NCBI GenBank assembly: GCA_002551355.1
Contig: NTHE01000053.1
Location: 1 to 56,824, forward strand
Origin: Streptomyces sp. man185
GTDB taxonomy: Bacteria > Actinomycetota > Actinomycetes > Streptomycetales > Streptomycetaceae
Direction of reading: 5' to 3'
Length of the DNA: 56,824 nt
Shown: piece by piece, positions 33,620 to 42,203 of the stretch
Layout of the letters: each line of letters starts with the position of its first letter
Position numbering within the stretch: position 1 is the stretch's first letter
The notes under the pieces: generated by a model
The model's input: the letters and a program-made list of their open reading frames with translations, nothing else
Told to the model about the DNA's origin: nothing
Databases searched by the model: none
Position numbers and translations under genes: made by a program

Positions 33620-34513
33620 GTGGGACTGCGGGACCGGATCGCGGCGGAACTCTCGGCGGCCTTGCACGGCGGGGACCTCAGGCTGGAGCGGTACGCGGTG
33701 CCGCTCGGCGATCCGGGGTTGTTCGGGATCACTCCGGAGGACCCGGTGTGGCGGGTGCACGGGCAGGTCACCGGGATGCTCACCGGCGGGTTCGCCGCCC
33801 TCATGCTCCAGTCGCTGCATCCGCTGGCCATGGCCGGGGTGGACCAGCACTCCGACTTCCGCGCCGATCCGGTCGGGCGGCTGAACGGGACCGTACGGTT
33901 CGTCACCACGACCACCTTCGGCTCCTCGCCCGCCGCCCGCGAGGTCATCGGTCTCGTCCGGCGCATCCACACCCGGGTGCACGGCACCGCCCCCGACGGC
34001 AGGCCGTACCGTGCCGACGATCCCGATCTGCTCACCTGGGTGCACACCGCCGAGGTGCGCAGCTTCCTCGCCGGCCACCAGGCCTACGCGCCCCGGGCGC
34101 ACCGGCTGACCCGCGCCGAGTGCGACGCCTACTACCGCCAGGCCGCCCCCGTGGCGGAGGAGTTGGGAGCGCGGGACGTGCCGCGTACCTCTGACGAAGT
34201 GGAGAGCTATCTGACCCGTATGCGCCCCCGACTCCACGCCACCCCGGCCGCGCTGGACTCGGTGCGCTTCCTCCGCGCCTTCGGACGCACGCCCCGGGAG
34301 CGGCTGGCCGTCCGCGTGCTCACGAACGCCTCGATCGGGATCCTCCCGGACTGGGCCCGGACCGAGCTCGGCATCCGCCGCCCGTCCCCCGTCCGGACCT
34401 GCTGGGACCGGCCCCTGGCGACGGCCGTCGGACGCACCCTGGAATGGGGGCTCGGCCCCTCCGAGATCCAGGCGGCAGCACGGGGGCGGCTTGCGGGGGC
34501 GCGGAAGGCGTGA
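33620..34513 (+). CDS. Oxygenase MpaB family protein (DUF2236), second copy
   Basis: 297 residues with DUF2236 hallmarks: VWRVHGQVTGMLTGGFAALM then LQSLHPLAMAGVDQHSDF, a TTFG motif, then TWVHTAEVRSFLAG and a Tyr/His-rich stretch. GTG at 33620 has GGAGG 5 bases upstream (33610-33614). It is more canonical than the copy at 95-1048. Family members are haem oxygenases such as latex-clearing-like enzymes; the substrate is unknown. It stands alone between the katG terminator and a convergent deacetylase gene. Confidence 0.85.
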   Translation: MGLRDRIAAELSAALHGGDLRLERYAVPLGDPGLFGITPEDPVWRVHGQVTGMLTGGFAALMLQSLHPLAMAGVDQHSDFRADPVGRLNGTVRFVTTTTFGSSPAAREVIGLVRRIHTRVHGTAPDGRPYRADDPDLLTWVHTAEVRSFLAGHQAYAPRAHRLTRAECDAYYRQAAPVAEELGARDVPRTSDEVESYLTRMRPRLHATPAALDSVRFLRAFGRTPRERLAVRVLTNASIGILPDWARTELGIRRPSPVRTCWDRPLATAVGRTLEWGLGPSEIQAAARGRLAGARKA

Positions 34514-34567
34514 CGAGGATGCAGGCCCCGTGTCGTACGAGCCCCGGGCGGACGGCGGGTCAGCGGA

Positions 34568-35401
34568 TCAGCGGAGTCCGGCGAAGAGATCCTTCTCGGG
34601 TACAGCCGCGCCGGTGGTGTCCTTGACCCGTACGAAGGTCTCCACGCCCATCAACTCGCCGAACCTCTCCTTGCCCATCCGCAGGAAGAAGATGTTCTCG
34701 CCCTGACTGGCGTGCGCGGCCAGCGCGTCGAACTTCTGATCACTGAACGCGGTGGTGTCCACCCATGTGGTGACTTCATCGTCGGGGAGGCCGATCTCGG
34801 CCATGGCGGCGGCCTCGGCAGGATCCGGCTCCGGCATGCCCTCCTGGGACTCGCTCATGATCTCCCCGAATCGCCGCATCATCGAGTGGGGCATCGTCGT
34901 CCAGTACACCTTCGGCGTCAGCGTCGTCATCTCCAGCGCCGCCATCGTGATGCGGTGGGCCTGGATGTGGTCGGGATGGCCGTAGAAGCCGTTCTCGTCG
35001 TAGGTGACGACCACATCGGGCCGATAGTGCCGCATGAGTTCCGCAAGCCGGGCGGCACCCTTCTCCACCGGGGTCTGCCAGAAGGATCCGGGAGCGTCGT
35101 TGCTCGGCCAGCCGATCATCCCGGAGTCCGCGTAGTCCAGCGTCTCCAGATGGCTCACCCGCAGAACGTCACAGCTCGCCTTGAGCTCCTCACGTCGCAT
35201 CGAGGCGACGGCCGCCGGATCGTGCCCGGGGTCGCCCGGCTTGACGCCCCCCGGCCCGTCACCGCAACCGCCGTCGGTACAGGTCACGAGAACCGTGCGG
35301 ATGCCTTCCGCCGCGTACCGCGCGAGCACCCCTCCGGTCCCCGTGGCCTCGTCGTCGGGGTGGGCGTGCACTGCCATGAGGGTCAAGGGCCGGTCGGTCA
35401 T
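34568..35401 (-). CDS. PIG-L family deacetylase (Mca/MshB-like)
   Basis: 277 residues. The zinc motif AHPDDE is at residues 13-18 (His14, Asp17) and the second metal His lies in YGHPDHIQAH. The length and the GMIGWPSNDAPGSFW and DENGFYGHPDH segments resemble mycothiol-pathway amidases (Mca) and MshB. It would remove an N-acyl group from a glucosaminyl-type substrate; mycothiol S-conjugate processing is plausible but not proven. ATG at 35401. Upstream, 315 bases separate it from the divergent symporter gene. Confidence 0.82.
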   Translation of the reverse strand: MTDRPLTLMAVHAHPDDEATGTGGVLARYAAEGIRTVLVTCTDGGCGDGPGGVKPGDPGHDPAAVASMRREELKASCDVLRVSHLETLDYADSGMIGWPSNDAPGSFWQTPVEKGAARLAELMRHYRPDVVVTYDENGFYGHPDHIQAHRITMAALEMTTLTPKVYWTTMPHSMMRRFGEIMSESQEGMPEPDPAEAAAMAEIGLPDDEVTTWVDTTAFSDQKFDALAAHASQGENIFFLRMGKERFGELMGVETFVRVKDTTGAAVPEKDLFAGLR

Positions 35402-35630
35402 GAAAAGTCCTCCTGCGAAGATACGTGGTGGTCCGAGTTCGCGGCGGGCATACCGCGATTCCAGGGCTCAGGCCCTGACCGGGCCGACGCCCTGGCGGAC
35501 TCCGTGTTCCCCGTCCGCACGACGTCGGCCCCTCGATCCATGCAACCGTGCCGACCTGGCCTGCTGTTCCCGACGCGGGCAGTCGGTCCCTGACGAAAGC
35601 AGGGTCGGCGGCCGAAATCCACCTGCCAGA

Positions 35631-35663
35631 GTGTTGACGGTGTACACATTGCGACGCTACGTT
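35631..35663 (+). promoter_or_regulatory. Promoter and TetR-type operator upstream of the symporter gene
   Basis: TTGACG (35634-35639) and TACGTT (35658-35663) are spaced by 18 bases. The interval starts in a 19-bp imperfect dyad, GTGTTGAC-GGT-GTACACAT (35631-35649), whose complement matches the operator before the TetR gene at 38525-38543 at 14 of 19 positions. The rest of 35402-35716 shows nothing else. Confidence 0.5.
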
Positions 35664-35716
35664 CATGCGGCGGTCCCGTCGCCGCCCCCTCCCCCGCCCA
35701 GGAGACGAAGCCGTAC

Positions 35717-36610
35717 ATGGACTCTCCCATCGCCACCGTCATGCTCCCGCTCGCCCTCGCCGTCATCATGTTCGGACTGGGCCTGTCCCTGACCGCCGAC
35801 GACTTCCGGCGGGTACGTCGGCATCCACGCGCCGTCGTCGTAGCGCTGCTCTGCCAGGCGGTGCTGCTGCCCGCCGCGTGTTTCGGCCTGGTCGTCGCCT
35901 TCGACCTCTCCCCCGAACTCGCCGTCGGCATGATGCTGCTGGCCGCTTCTCCCGGTGGGACGACGGCCAACCTCTTCAGCCATCTCTTCGGCGGCGACGT
36001 GGCGTTGAACGTCACACTCACGGCGATCAACGCGGTCGTGGCGCTCGTGACGCTGCCGGTCATCGCGAACTTCGCCCTGCTCCACTTCGAGCCGGGGATC
36101 GGGGAGGACGGTCTCGGGCTGCAGTTCGGCAAGGTGCTCCAGGTCTTCGCCCTGGTGCTCGCGCCGGTCGTGATCGGTCTGATCGTGCGCCGGCGCTCGG
36201 AGGCGTTCGCGCGCCGCATGGACCGGCCGGTACGTCTGCTGTCGGTCGTCGTCCTCGTCGCGGTGATCATCGGCGCGGTGCTCGCCGAGCGGAGCGACAT
36301 CGCCGACTATCTCGCGGACGCGGGGCCCGTGGCGCTGCTCTTCTGCGTGCTGAGCCTGGCCACGGGATACTTCGTGCCGCGCCTGGCGCGCGTCGAGAAG
36401 CGACAGGCGATCGCCTGTTCGATGGAGATCGGGGTGCACAACAGCGCCGTCGCGATGACGCTGGCGATCAGCGTGCTCGGCAGCGTCAGCCTGGCCGTGC
36501 CCGCGGCCGTCTACGGCGTACTCGCCTATCCCGTCGCGGCGCTCGCCGGGCTGCTGATGACCCGCGTGGGCACCCGACGCCCCGCCGAGGAAGCCGCGCC
36601 GGTGGGCTGA
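35717..36610 (+). CDS. Bile acid:sodium symporter family protein
   Basis: 297 residues with nine to ten hydrophobic helices. It begins SPIATVMLPLALAVIMFGLG, has the family segment MLLAASPGGTTANLFSHLF (Na+-site region) and later EIGVHNSAVAMTLAISVLG, the crossed-helix motif of BASS carriers. Natural substrates in bacteria are organic anions; bile acids are only the founding example. A TetR-type operator in its promoter suggests control by the regulator at 38589. It converges on the hydrolase gene with 32 bases between stops. Confidence 0.85.
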   Translation: MDSPIATVMLPLALAVIMFGLGLSLTADDFRRVRRHPRAVVVALLCQAVLLPAACFGLVVAFDLSPELAVGMMLLAASPGGTTANLFSHLFGGDVALNVTLTAINAVVALVTLPVIANFALLHFEPGIGEDGLGLQFGKVLQVFALVLAPVVIGLIVRRRSEAFARRMDRPVRLLSVVVLVAVIIGAVLAERSDIADYLADAGPVALLFCVLSLATGYFVPRLARVEKRQAIACSMEIGVHNSAVAMTLAISVLGSVSLAVPAAVYGVLAYPVAALAGLLMTRVGTRRPAEEAAPVG

Positions 36611-36642
36611 CCGGCGCGGGCTCGGGGTCATGACAGGTCGCC

Positions 36643-37617
36643 TCAGCCGTCGTGCAGGGCTGCCTTGAGGGCGTCGACGGCGAGGGTGCGGGCGACGTTC
36701 GCGGCGCGGGTGTCGCGCAGGCTGTCCAGCAGGAGGAAGTCGTGGACCATGCCGGCCACCCGGACGGAGGTCACGTCCACGCCGGCCTCGCGCAGCCGGT
36801 TGGCGTACTTCTCGCCCTCGTCGCGCAGGACGTCGGCCTCGTCGGTGATGATCAGCGTGGTGGGCAGACCCCGAAGCTGGTCCAGGGAGGCCCGGAGCGG
36901 CGCGGCGTACGCCTCGGCACGGTGGGCGGGGTTGCCGATGTAGGCGTCCCAGAACCACTTCATGCCGTCGCGGGTGAGGTAGTAGCCCTCGGCGAACTGG
37001 AGGTAGGACGGGGTGTTGAAGTCGGCGTCGGCGACCGGGTACAGCAGGACCTGCGCCTTGAGGTCGATGCCCCCGCGCTCCTTGTTCATCAGCGCGAACA
37101 CCGCCGACATGCAGCCGCCCACCGACTCGCCGGTGACCGCGATCCGCGAGGTGTCCAGTCCGTGCTCCGCCCCGTGCCTCAGGACCCACTGGCCCACGGC
37201 GTAGTTCTGCTCGACCTGGGCGGGGTACTTGGCCTCGGGCGCACGGTCGTAGACGGGGAAGACCCCGGCCGCACCGGCCCCGACGGCGAGTTCGCGGAAG
37301 AGGCGGTCGTGGGTCTTGTCGTCGCCGAAGACCCAGCCGGCGCCGTGGATGTAGAACACCACCGGCAGCGGCCCGGAGGACCCTTTGGGCCGGATGATCC
37401 GGGTGCGGACCGTGCCCCACTGGCCCGCGTCCACGTCGACCCACTCCTCGTCGACGTCCGGGCGGGGCACGCTCGCATCGCTCTGCAGGCCGAGCAGGAT
37501 GTCGCGGCCCTTCTCGGGCGGGACCTCGTAGATCCGCGGGTGGGGATCCGTGGCCTCACACAGCTCCTTCGCGGCGGGTTCGAGGTAGGGGGTGATCGGA
37601 GGAGGTAGGTCAGCCAT
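36643..37617 (-). CDS. Alpha/beta hydrolase (HSL/acetylesterase type)
   Basis: 324 residues. The oxyanion-hole motif is HGAGWVFG, the nucleophile elbow GESVGG, and the acid and His are likely in DEADVLRDEG and GMVHDFLLLD. This set is typical of the hormone-sensitive-lipase family, acting on short-chain esters. Start: ATG at 37617 with AAGGGAG upstream; 15 further open codons have no similarity. No signal peptide. Physiological substrate unknown. Confidence 0.87.
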   Translation of the reverse strand: MADLPPPITPYLEPAAKELCEATDPHPRIYEVPPEKGRDILLGLQSDASVPRPDVDEEWVDVDAGQWGTVRTRIIRPKGSSGPLPVVFYIHGAGWVFGDDKTHDRLFRELAVGAGAAGVFPVYDRAPEAKYPAQVEQNYAVGQWVLRHGAEHGLDTSRIAVTGESVGGCMSAVFALMNKERGGIDLKAQVLLYPVADADFNTPSYLQFAEGYYLTRDGMKWFWDAYIGNPAHRAEAYAAPLRASLDQLRGLPTTLIITDEADVLRDEGEKYANRLREAGVDVTSVRVAGMVHDFLLLDSLRDTRAANVARTLAVDALKAALHDG

Positions 37618-37963
37618 GTCAACTCCCTTTCGTGGGCTCACCATTCGCCCTGTCCGCGGCACACCTGTGCGACCTGGTCATGACCCCGCCCGTGCGCCCT
37701 GTTCACACAGCCCCATCGACTGCTGGAGCCAGGCACACCCCGGACGGCCATGAGCGATTCCATCCTTCGCGCCCTGTTCGTCCCGCGCAACCGGCACAGA
37801 TGTCCGTCAGGCACCCATGCCGCAGCGGGCCCGGCGAACGGGATCGAGGGTGACGAGGAGGCGCGTGCGAGGCGACCCCCGAGCTGCTCCGGCGGGTAGC
37901 GGTCGCCACGGAAGCCGACAGCACGGTCGCCCGGTGCGAACGCACCCCCCATCCTGAAGGAAG
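37618..37963. other. 346-base region without an intact gene
   Basis: A short plus-strand stretch near 37870-37935 reads CEATPELLRRVAVATEADST, which looks like former coding sequence but ends without a recognisable protein. It precedes the SSADH remnant. No promoter or repeat stands out. Confidence 0.35.
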
Positions 37964-38422
37964 TTCCACGAGCCGGCCATCCTCACCGACGTCACGCCCG
38001 ACATGACCCCGTACGAGCACGAGACCTTCGGCCCGGTCGTCTCCATCTACACCCACCGGGACGTCGACGAGGCCGTCGCCCCCGCCAACGTCACGTCCTA
38101 CGGGCTGAACGCCGACGCCTGGTCCCGCAACGGAGCCCGGGGCCGCGCCGTCACCGCCCGGACGGCACGCCGGAACCGTCAACGTCAACGAGGCCTTCGC
38201 CGCCGCGCGGGGGAGCGTCGACGCCCCGATGGGGGCGGCATGGGCGACTCCGGGCTCGGCCGCCGCCACGGCGCCGAGGGCATCCTCAAGTACACCGAGC
38301 CCCGGACCGTCGCCCACCAGCGCATCCAGGAGTTCACCCCGCCCGCCGACATCAGTCCCGAGACCTGGGCCGCCCTCCTGACCGGAGCGCTCAGGGTCCT
38401 CGATGCGGCCGGCGTCCGCTGA
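37964..38422 (+). pseudogene. C-terminal remnant of succinate-semialdehyde dehydrogenase
   Basis: The reading FHEPAILTDVTPDMTPYEHE, then TFGPVVSIYTHRD, continues in this frame to about 38150. It then moves to another frame for HAGTVNVNEAFAAARGSVDA (from about 38166), and returns for GGMGDSGLGRRHGAEGILKY, then TEPRTVAHQR and a TGA at 38420. Together this is the C-terminal third of a GabD2-like aldehyde dehydrogenase with two compensating frameshifts. The N-terminal two thirds, including the catalytic Cys, are absent. Confidence 0.8.
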
Positions 38423-38524
38423 ACGGCGGCCGCCCCACGGGGGAGAAGCCGGCCCCCCGGAAGAAGCGGCGCCGGAACCGCGCGCGGGATGCCTCGGATT
38501 CTTCCTCCTTGCCGATCACCTAAC

Positions 38525-38543
38525 ATGTATACAACGTTCACAT
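38525..38543. promoter_or_regulatory. TetR operator candidate
   Basis: ATGTATAC-AAC-GTTCACAT is a 19-bp imperfect dyad (6 of 8 half-site positions match) 46 bases upstream of the TetR start. The complement of 35631-35649 matches it at 14 of 19 positions, suggesting shared control of the symporter gene. Confidence 0.55.
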
Positions 38544-38588
38544 CAGGGAGGGGATGTGGGCATGGCAAACATAAGGGGAGTGCGGTCC

Positions 38589-39203
38589 ATGGCTCAGAGC
38601 AGCACGTACCACCACGGCGACCTGCGCGCCGCCTGTCTTCGTGCCGCGCGCGAACTCCTGGAGGAGGACGGCAGCGCCGGACTCTCGCTGCGCGCGGTGG
38701 CCCGGCGTGCCGGCGTGTCGGCGACGGCACCCTACCGCCACTACGCCGACCGCGAGGCCCTTGTCTCCGCGGTGGCCGCCGAGGGGTACCGCGAGCTCGC
38801 CGGATACCTCGCGCAGGCCCATCCCGCACCCTCGACACCCGATGAACTCGCCGCGGTCGCCGTCGCGTACGTACGGTTCGCGCTGGAGCACCCGGCCCTG
38901 TTCCGGGCGATGTTCGCGGAGCCCTGCGACCCCATCAGCGCGGAGCGCGTCGCCGCGACCGAGGCCATCTCGGCGTACGTCCGCACCACCGTGGAAGCCA
39001 CCTTCCCCGATGTGGACGCGGGCGCCCTGTCGACCACGGTGTGGGCCCTCCTCCACGGTCTCGCGTTCCTGCACCTCGACGGCAGGCTCGACTCCTCCAC
39101 CCCCGAGGCCGTGGCCGCGCAGGTCACCTCCGCCGTCCACGCGCTGTTCAACGCCTCCCCGGCGATGTCCGGTTCGGCAGCAGCCGCTCGGTCGGCGGCC
39201 TGA
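38589..39203 (+). CDS. TetR family transcriptional regulator
   Basis: 204 residues. The start AQSSTYHHGDLRAACLRAAR is the usual opening of this TetR subgroup, followed by the HTH in LSLRAVARRAGVSATAPYRH. The C-terminal domain (ALFRAMFAEP, TTVWALLHGLAFLHLDG) is of the WHG/TetR_C type. Start: ATG at 38589 with GGGGAG 8 bases upstream; ATG at 38562 is the alternative. It probably represses itself through the dyad at 38525, and perhaps the symporter gene 2.9 kb away through the related dyad at 35631. Ligand unknown. Confidence 0.87.
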   Translation: MAQSSTYHHGDLRAACLRAARELLEEDGSAGLSLRAVARRAGVSATAPYRHYADREALVSAVAAEGYRELAGYLAQAHPAPSTPDELAAVAVAYVRFALEHPALFRAMFAEPCDPISAERVAATEAISAYVRTTVEATFPDVDAGALSTTVWALLHGLAFLHLDGRLDSSTPEAVAAQVTSAVHALFNASPAMSGSAAAARSAA

Positions 39204-39314
39204 GCGCCGTCTCTTCCGGCGCCGCGAGGAGCCACAGCCGCCGGTTCCCTCGCACGCCGGGCCCCACCCGCACAAGCCCCTCGAAGGCCGATCACGGATG
39301 GTGACCCGCGCCCG

Positions 39315-39719
39315 TCACGCCGCGCCTCGCTCCGGCGGTCCGCCCACCACCGTGAGCAGGTCCACGACGAAGATCAGCGTCGAGCCCGGCGGGATCAGCG
39401 CGGACGGTGACTGCTTGCCGTAACCGAGACGCGGGGGAACGATGATCTCGCGCCGGCCGCCGACCCTCATCCCCCTCACCCCCCGGTCCCAGCCCTTGAT
39501 GGCCCTGCCACCACCCACGGCGAACTTGAACGGCCGGTCGCCCTCCCAGGAGGAGTCGAACTCCCGCCCGGACGCGAACGTCACCCCTACGTAGTGGACC
39601 TGGACGACCCGGCCCGGCAGCGCCTCGGGCCCGTCCCCGGCCACGAGGTCCCGGATCGTCAGTTCGGTGGGCGCGTCGCCCTCCGGAACCTCGATCACCG
39701 GCTTCGTCGGTTCGCTCAT
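39315..39719 (-). CDS. FKBP-type peptidyl-prolyl cis-trans isomerase
   Basis: 134 residues, a single cytoplasmic FKBP domain. Active-site residues are visible in VQVHYVGVTFASGREFDSSW, FAVGGGRAIKGWDRGV and the final LIPPGSTLIFVVDLL. It catalyses prolyl isomerisation and assists folding. Start: ATG at 39719 with GAGGGG 6 bases upstream; a GTG directly before it is less likely. It faces the TetR gene convergently, with 111 bases between stops. Confidence 0.92.
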   Translation of the reverse strand: MSEPTKPVIEVPEGDAPTELTIRDLVAGDGPEALPGRVVQVHYVGVTFASGREFDSSWEGDRPFKFAVGGGRAIKGWDRGVRGMRVGGRREIIVPPRLGYGKQSPSALIPPGSTLIFVVDLLTVVGGPPERGAA

Positions 39720-39796
39720 CACGGTCCCCTCGCTCGCCTCCGGAACCCCTCACACGGGTCGACCGGACACACGGACCTTCCATGTGTGGCAGAAGA

Positions 39797-40139
39797 TCAC
39801 GTTACGTCGAGCACGGCTCGGGCGTGCTCGTCGGGGATGAGGCCGTTCCCGGCCACGTGGTCGCGCAGCTCCTGTTCGGTGAGCGGGAGGACGTTTCAGT
39901 ACCGGCCCCAGTTGTCGTGGAGTCCAGCGCCGGGCCACCGGGCAGGGAGTCCGGCGCCGACTGGGCGCCCCGCATGACCTCGTGGAACGAGTGGTGGCCG
40001 GCCGACAGCGAGGTGGCGATCATGCCGGCCCGGATCAGGCCGAGGTCCAGGTCGATCCCCCACTGGTCCCGCATCCGGGCGGGTGGTCCCGCATCCGGGC
40101 GGCGTGCACCAGGAAGCGGTACGTCGCACCCGCGGTGCC
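39797..40139 (-). pseudogene. Broken 3' end of an unidentified gene (three lesions)
   Basis: Minus-strand coding sequence survives in three frames: ATYRFLVHAARMRD, then QWGIDLDLGLIRAGMIATSL and SAGHHSFHEVMRGAQSAPD, then LHDNWGRY, an in-frame TGA (39896-39898, probably once TGG), and NVLPLTEQELRDHVAGNGLI ending DVT and TGA at 39797. The first frame change is caused by a 20-bp tandem duplication (40064-40103). The family is not recognised; the layout resembles the C-terminal end of a larger protein. The 5' part is missing. Confidence 0.6.
40064..40103. repeat. 20-bp tandem duplication
   Basis: TGGTCCCGCATCCGGGCGGG at 40064-40083 is repeated at 40084-40103 with one mismatch at the last base. 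Twenty is not a multiple of three, so the event shifts the minus-strand frame; removing one copy restores it. Confidence 0.85.
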
Positions 40140-40709
40140 GGTCGGGACCGGGCCCCGTCGAGCGTCGTCGCGGGGGTCGCGCCGGCCCGCAGTCCGGCGG
40201 CTTCGAGGAACGCCCGGTACTGCCCCGGTGCGGCACCGGTCGCCGGGAGCGCCTACACGGTCCTCAACCCCGAATCGGCCCCGGCGGCCCTGGACCACTA
40301 CGTGGCGGTGAAGCCCACGCCGTCCCCGACGGAACAGAACGAAGACCACCTCGCCGAAGGGCACTCCCGCCCCCGCGGCGCCCACCCCCGCGCCCCGGAC
40401 GAGCGCCCCGCCGAGAAGCCGAAGGCGTCCCCGAAACCGAAGCCCGAGGCGGCCCCGAAACCGAACTGGCGCACCCAGACGGTCTCCGCGACCAGTTCCA
40501 TCGGGGTCGGCCAGTCCTGGGCCGCCATGACCTTCGGCCAGAACCACCGGGCGATCTCCCAGCCCGACGGCAACCTGGTCATCCACAACGGCGACGACCG
40601 AGCCATCTGGGCCTCCAGGACTCATGATTTCGGCGGTGCCCGGATGATCCTGAGGCCTGATGCCAAGGTGGTCATCGTGCACCACGGCAGGGTGGTCCGG
40701 TCGACCTGA
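40083..40709 (+). pseudogene. Fragment encoding a bulb-type (mannose-binding) lectin domain
   Basis: The frame is open from 40083, but only from about 40250 does it look coding: a Pro/Lys-rich linker (PKASPKPKPEAAPKPNW), then QSWAAMTFGQNHRAISQPDG and NLVIHNGDDRAIWAS, containing the B-lectin motif QxDxNxVxx, and a degenerate second repeat ending VVRST. No ribosome site or credible start exists, and the 5' side abuts the broken minus-strand gene head to head. It is probably the 3' remnant of a secreted lectin-containing protein. Confidence 0.5.
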
Positions 40710-40874
40710 CGGGTGCGGCGTCGTGGCGGTTGGCGGAGCCTTCCCGACGGTGGGGAAAGGTTCCGCGAGCGCGCATTGATGGCGGGAACCGCTGTGACGT
40801 TGTGCGGGGCACGCGGTCGGCATCTGCAAGGCGGGCAGCGTTCCTTACCGCTGACCGGCGCCGTTCCGTGCCAC

Positions 40875-41879
40875 TCACTTCTGGGTGAGCATTCCCCCGC
40901 GCAGCTCGGCGAGCAGACGGGCCAGCAGCCTGGAAACGTGCATCTGGGAAATCCCGAGATGTTCGCCGATCTGCGCCTGCGTCATCTCCTGGCCGAAGCG
41001 CATCGCCACGATCTCGCGATCCCGGTCGTCCAGCTTCTCCAGGAGCGGGGCCAGGGCGTGGAGGTCCTCGACCCGTTGCAGTGCCGGGTCGAGGTCGCCC
41101 TTGATGTCTCCGTAGGTGACGGTCTCGGCGCTGTTCTGTTCGACGCCGATGGGCAGATCCAGGGAGCCCGCGGTGTAGCCGTTGGCGGCGATGAGGCCCT
41201 CGACGACTTCCTCCTCGTTGAGCTCCAGGTGCTGGGCGAGTTCGGCGACGGTGGGGTCGCGATCGAGCCGGCAGGCGAGTTCTTCTCGCGTCTTGGCGAG
41301 GGTGACGCGGAGTTCCTGCAGTCGGCGCGGTACGTGAACGGCCCAGGTGGAGTCGCGGAAGAACCGCTTGATCTCCCCGACGATGTAAGGGATCGCGAAG
41401 GAGGTGAACTCCACCTCCCGGCTCAGCTCGAACCGGTCGATCGCCTTGATCAGCCCAACCGTGCCGACCTGGACGATGTCCTCCATCTCACCGCTGCCGC
41501 GGTTGCGAAATCGCTTCGCCGCGAAATGCACCAGGGACAGGTTCATCTCGATCAGCGTGTTCCGCGCGTACTGGTGTTCCGGCGTGCCCTCTTCGAGCAC
41601 CTGAAGCTGCTCGAAGAACAGGGATCCCATCACCCGTGCGTCCTTCGGGGCGACCTTCCCGGGATCCTCGATCTGCGGAAGCGTCGCAGTTCCGATACCG
41701 ACAGCCGTTGCCGGAGGCTCGGTGGACGTCGACGTCGACGTGGCCGGGGGCCCGGCCACGAACTCTGTCGCGGGGAGCCCGCGTTCGACCAGTTGCGTGT
41801 CAGCCGTGCGGCACGGATTTCGCAGTCCGTGTTCCGGCTCGGCGGCGGAAAGCCGAGGATGTTGCGATGTGTTGAGCAT
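40875..41879 (-). CDS. RNA polymerase sigma factor, SigB/SigF/SigG family
   Basis: 334 residues. A variable, Thr/Ser-rich N-terminus of about 85 residues is followed by region 2 (YARNTLIEMNLSLVHFAAKR, MEDIVQVGTVGLIKAIDRFE), region 3 (LQELRVTLAKTREELACRL) and region 4 (REIVAMRFGQEMTQAQIGEH then LGISQMHVSRLLARLL). These assign it to the stress and development sigma factors of Streptomyces. Start: ATG at 41879 with GGGAGA upstream. A GAF-PP2C phosphatase gene lies upstream on the same strand, a common partner of the anti-sigma/anti-anti-sigma switches controlling this family; no anti-sigma gene is visible here. Confidence 0.9.
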   Translation of the reverse strand: MLNTSQHPRLSAAEPEHGLRNPCRTADTQLVERGLPATEFVAGPPATSTSTSTEPPATAVGIGTATLPQIEDPGKVAPKDARVMGSLFFEQLQVLEEGTPEHQYARNTLIEMNLSLVHFAAKRFRNRGSGEMEDIVQVGTVGLIKAIDRFELSREVEFTSFAIPYIVGEIKRFFRDSTWAVHVPRRLQELRVTLAKTREELACRLDRDPTVAELAQHLELNEEEVVEGLIAANGYTAGSLDLPIGVEQNSAETVTYGDIKGDLDPALQRVEDLHALAPLLEKLDDRDREIVAMRFGQEMTQAQIGEHLGISQMHVSRLLARLLAELRGGMLTQK

Positions 41880-42203
41880 GCGCGTCTCCCGATGACTGCG
41901 GATGGTGGAGCACGGGAGGGCGGCGACGAGGGACACCGCAGGACGGCCCGAAGGGCCGCTCCCGTGTGTGTGCCTGTTGCCTAAGCACGCCGGACCATCA
42001 TCTGTCCCCGATCGGCGAGCCCAAACACGGTGGTAGCGGATAATCGGATGGAGGGGCCCCGGCGGCCCTCGCGTGCAGCGAGGGGTCGGTTCCGGCCGGA
42101 GCAGGCTGCCGTGCACACAAGCCGGCTCGACGGCCGGGCCGGGCTCGACCGGTGGCCGACCCGGCCTTCGGGCCGGTCGCCGGGCGATGTCGTCCTTCCC
42201 GGC
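41880..42203 (-). other. Intergenic region before the sigma factor gene, with terminator at 42158-42178
   Basis: GACC-C-GGCC-TTCG-GGCC-GGTC (42158-42178) forms a stem with one bulged base and follows the phosphatase stop, so it probably terminates that transcript. Nearer the sigma gene, GTTTGGGC and GGGGAC on the minus strand (near 42005-42030) faintly resemble a SigB-type promoter, and CGGCCC-GAA-GGGCCG near 41945-41959 is a small leader hairpin. The promoter reading is weak. Confidence 0.45.
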
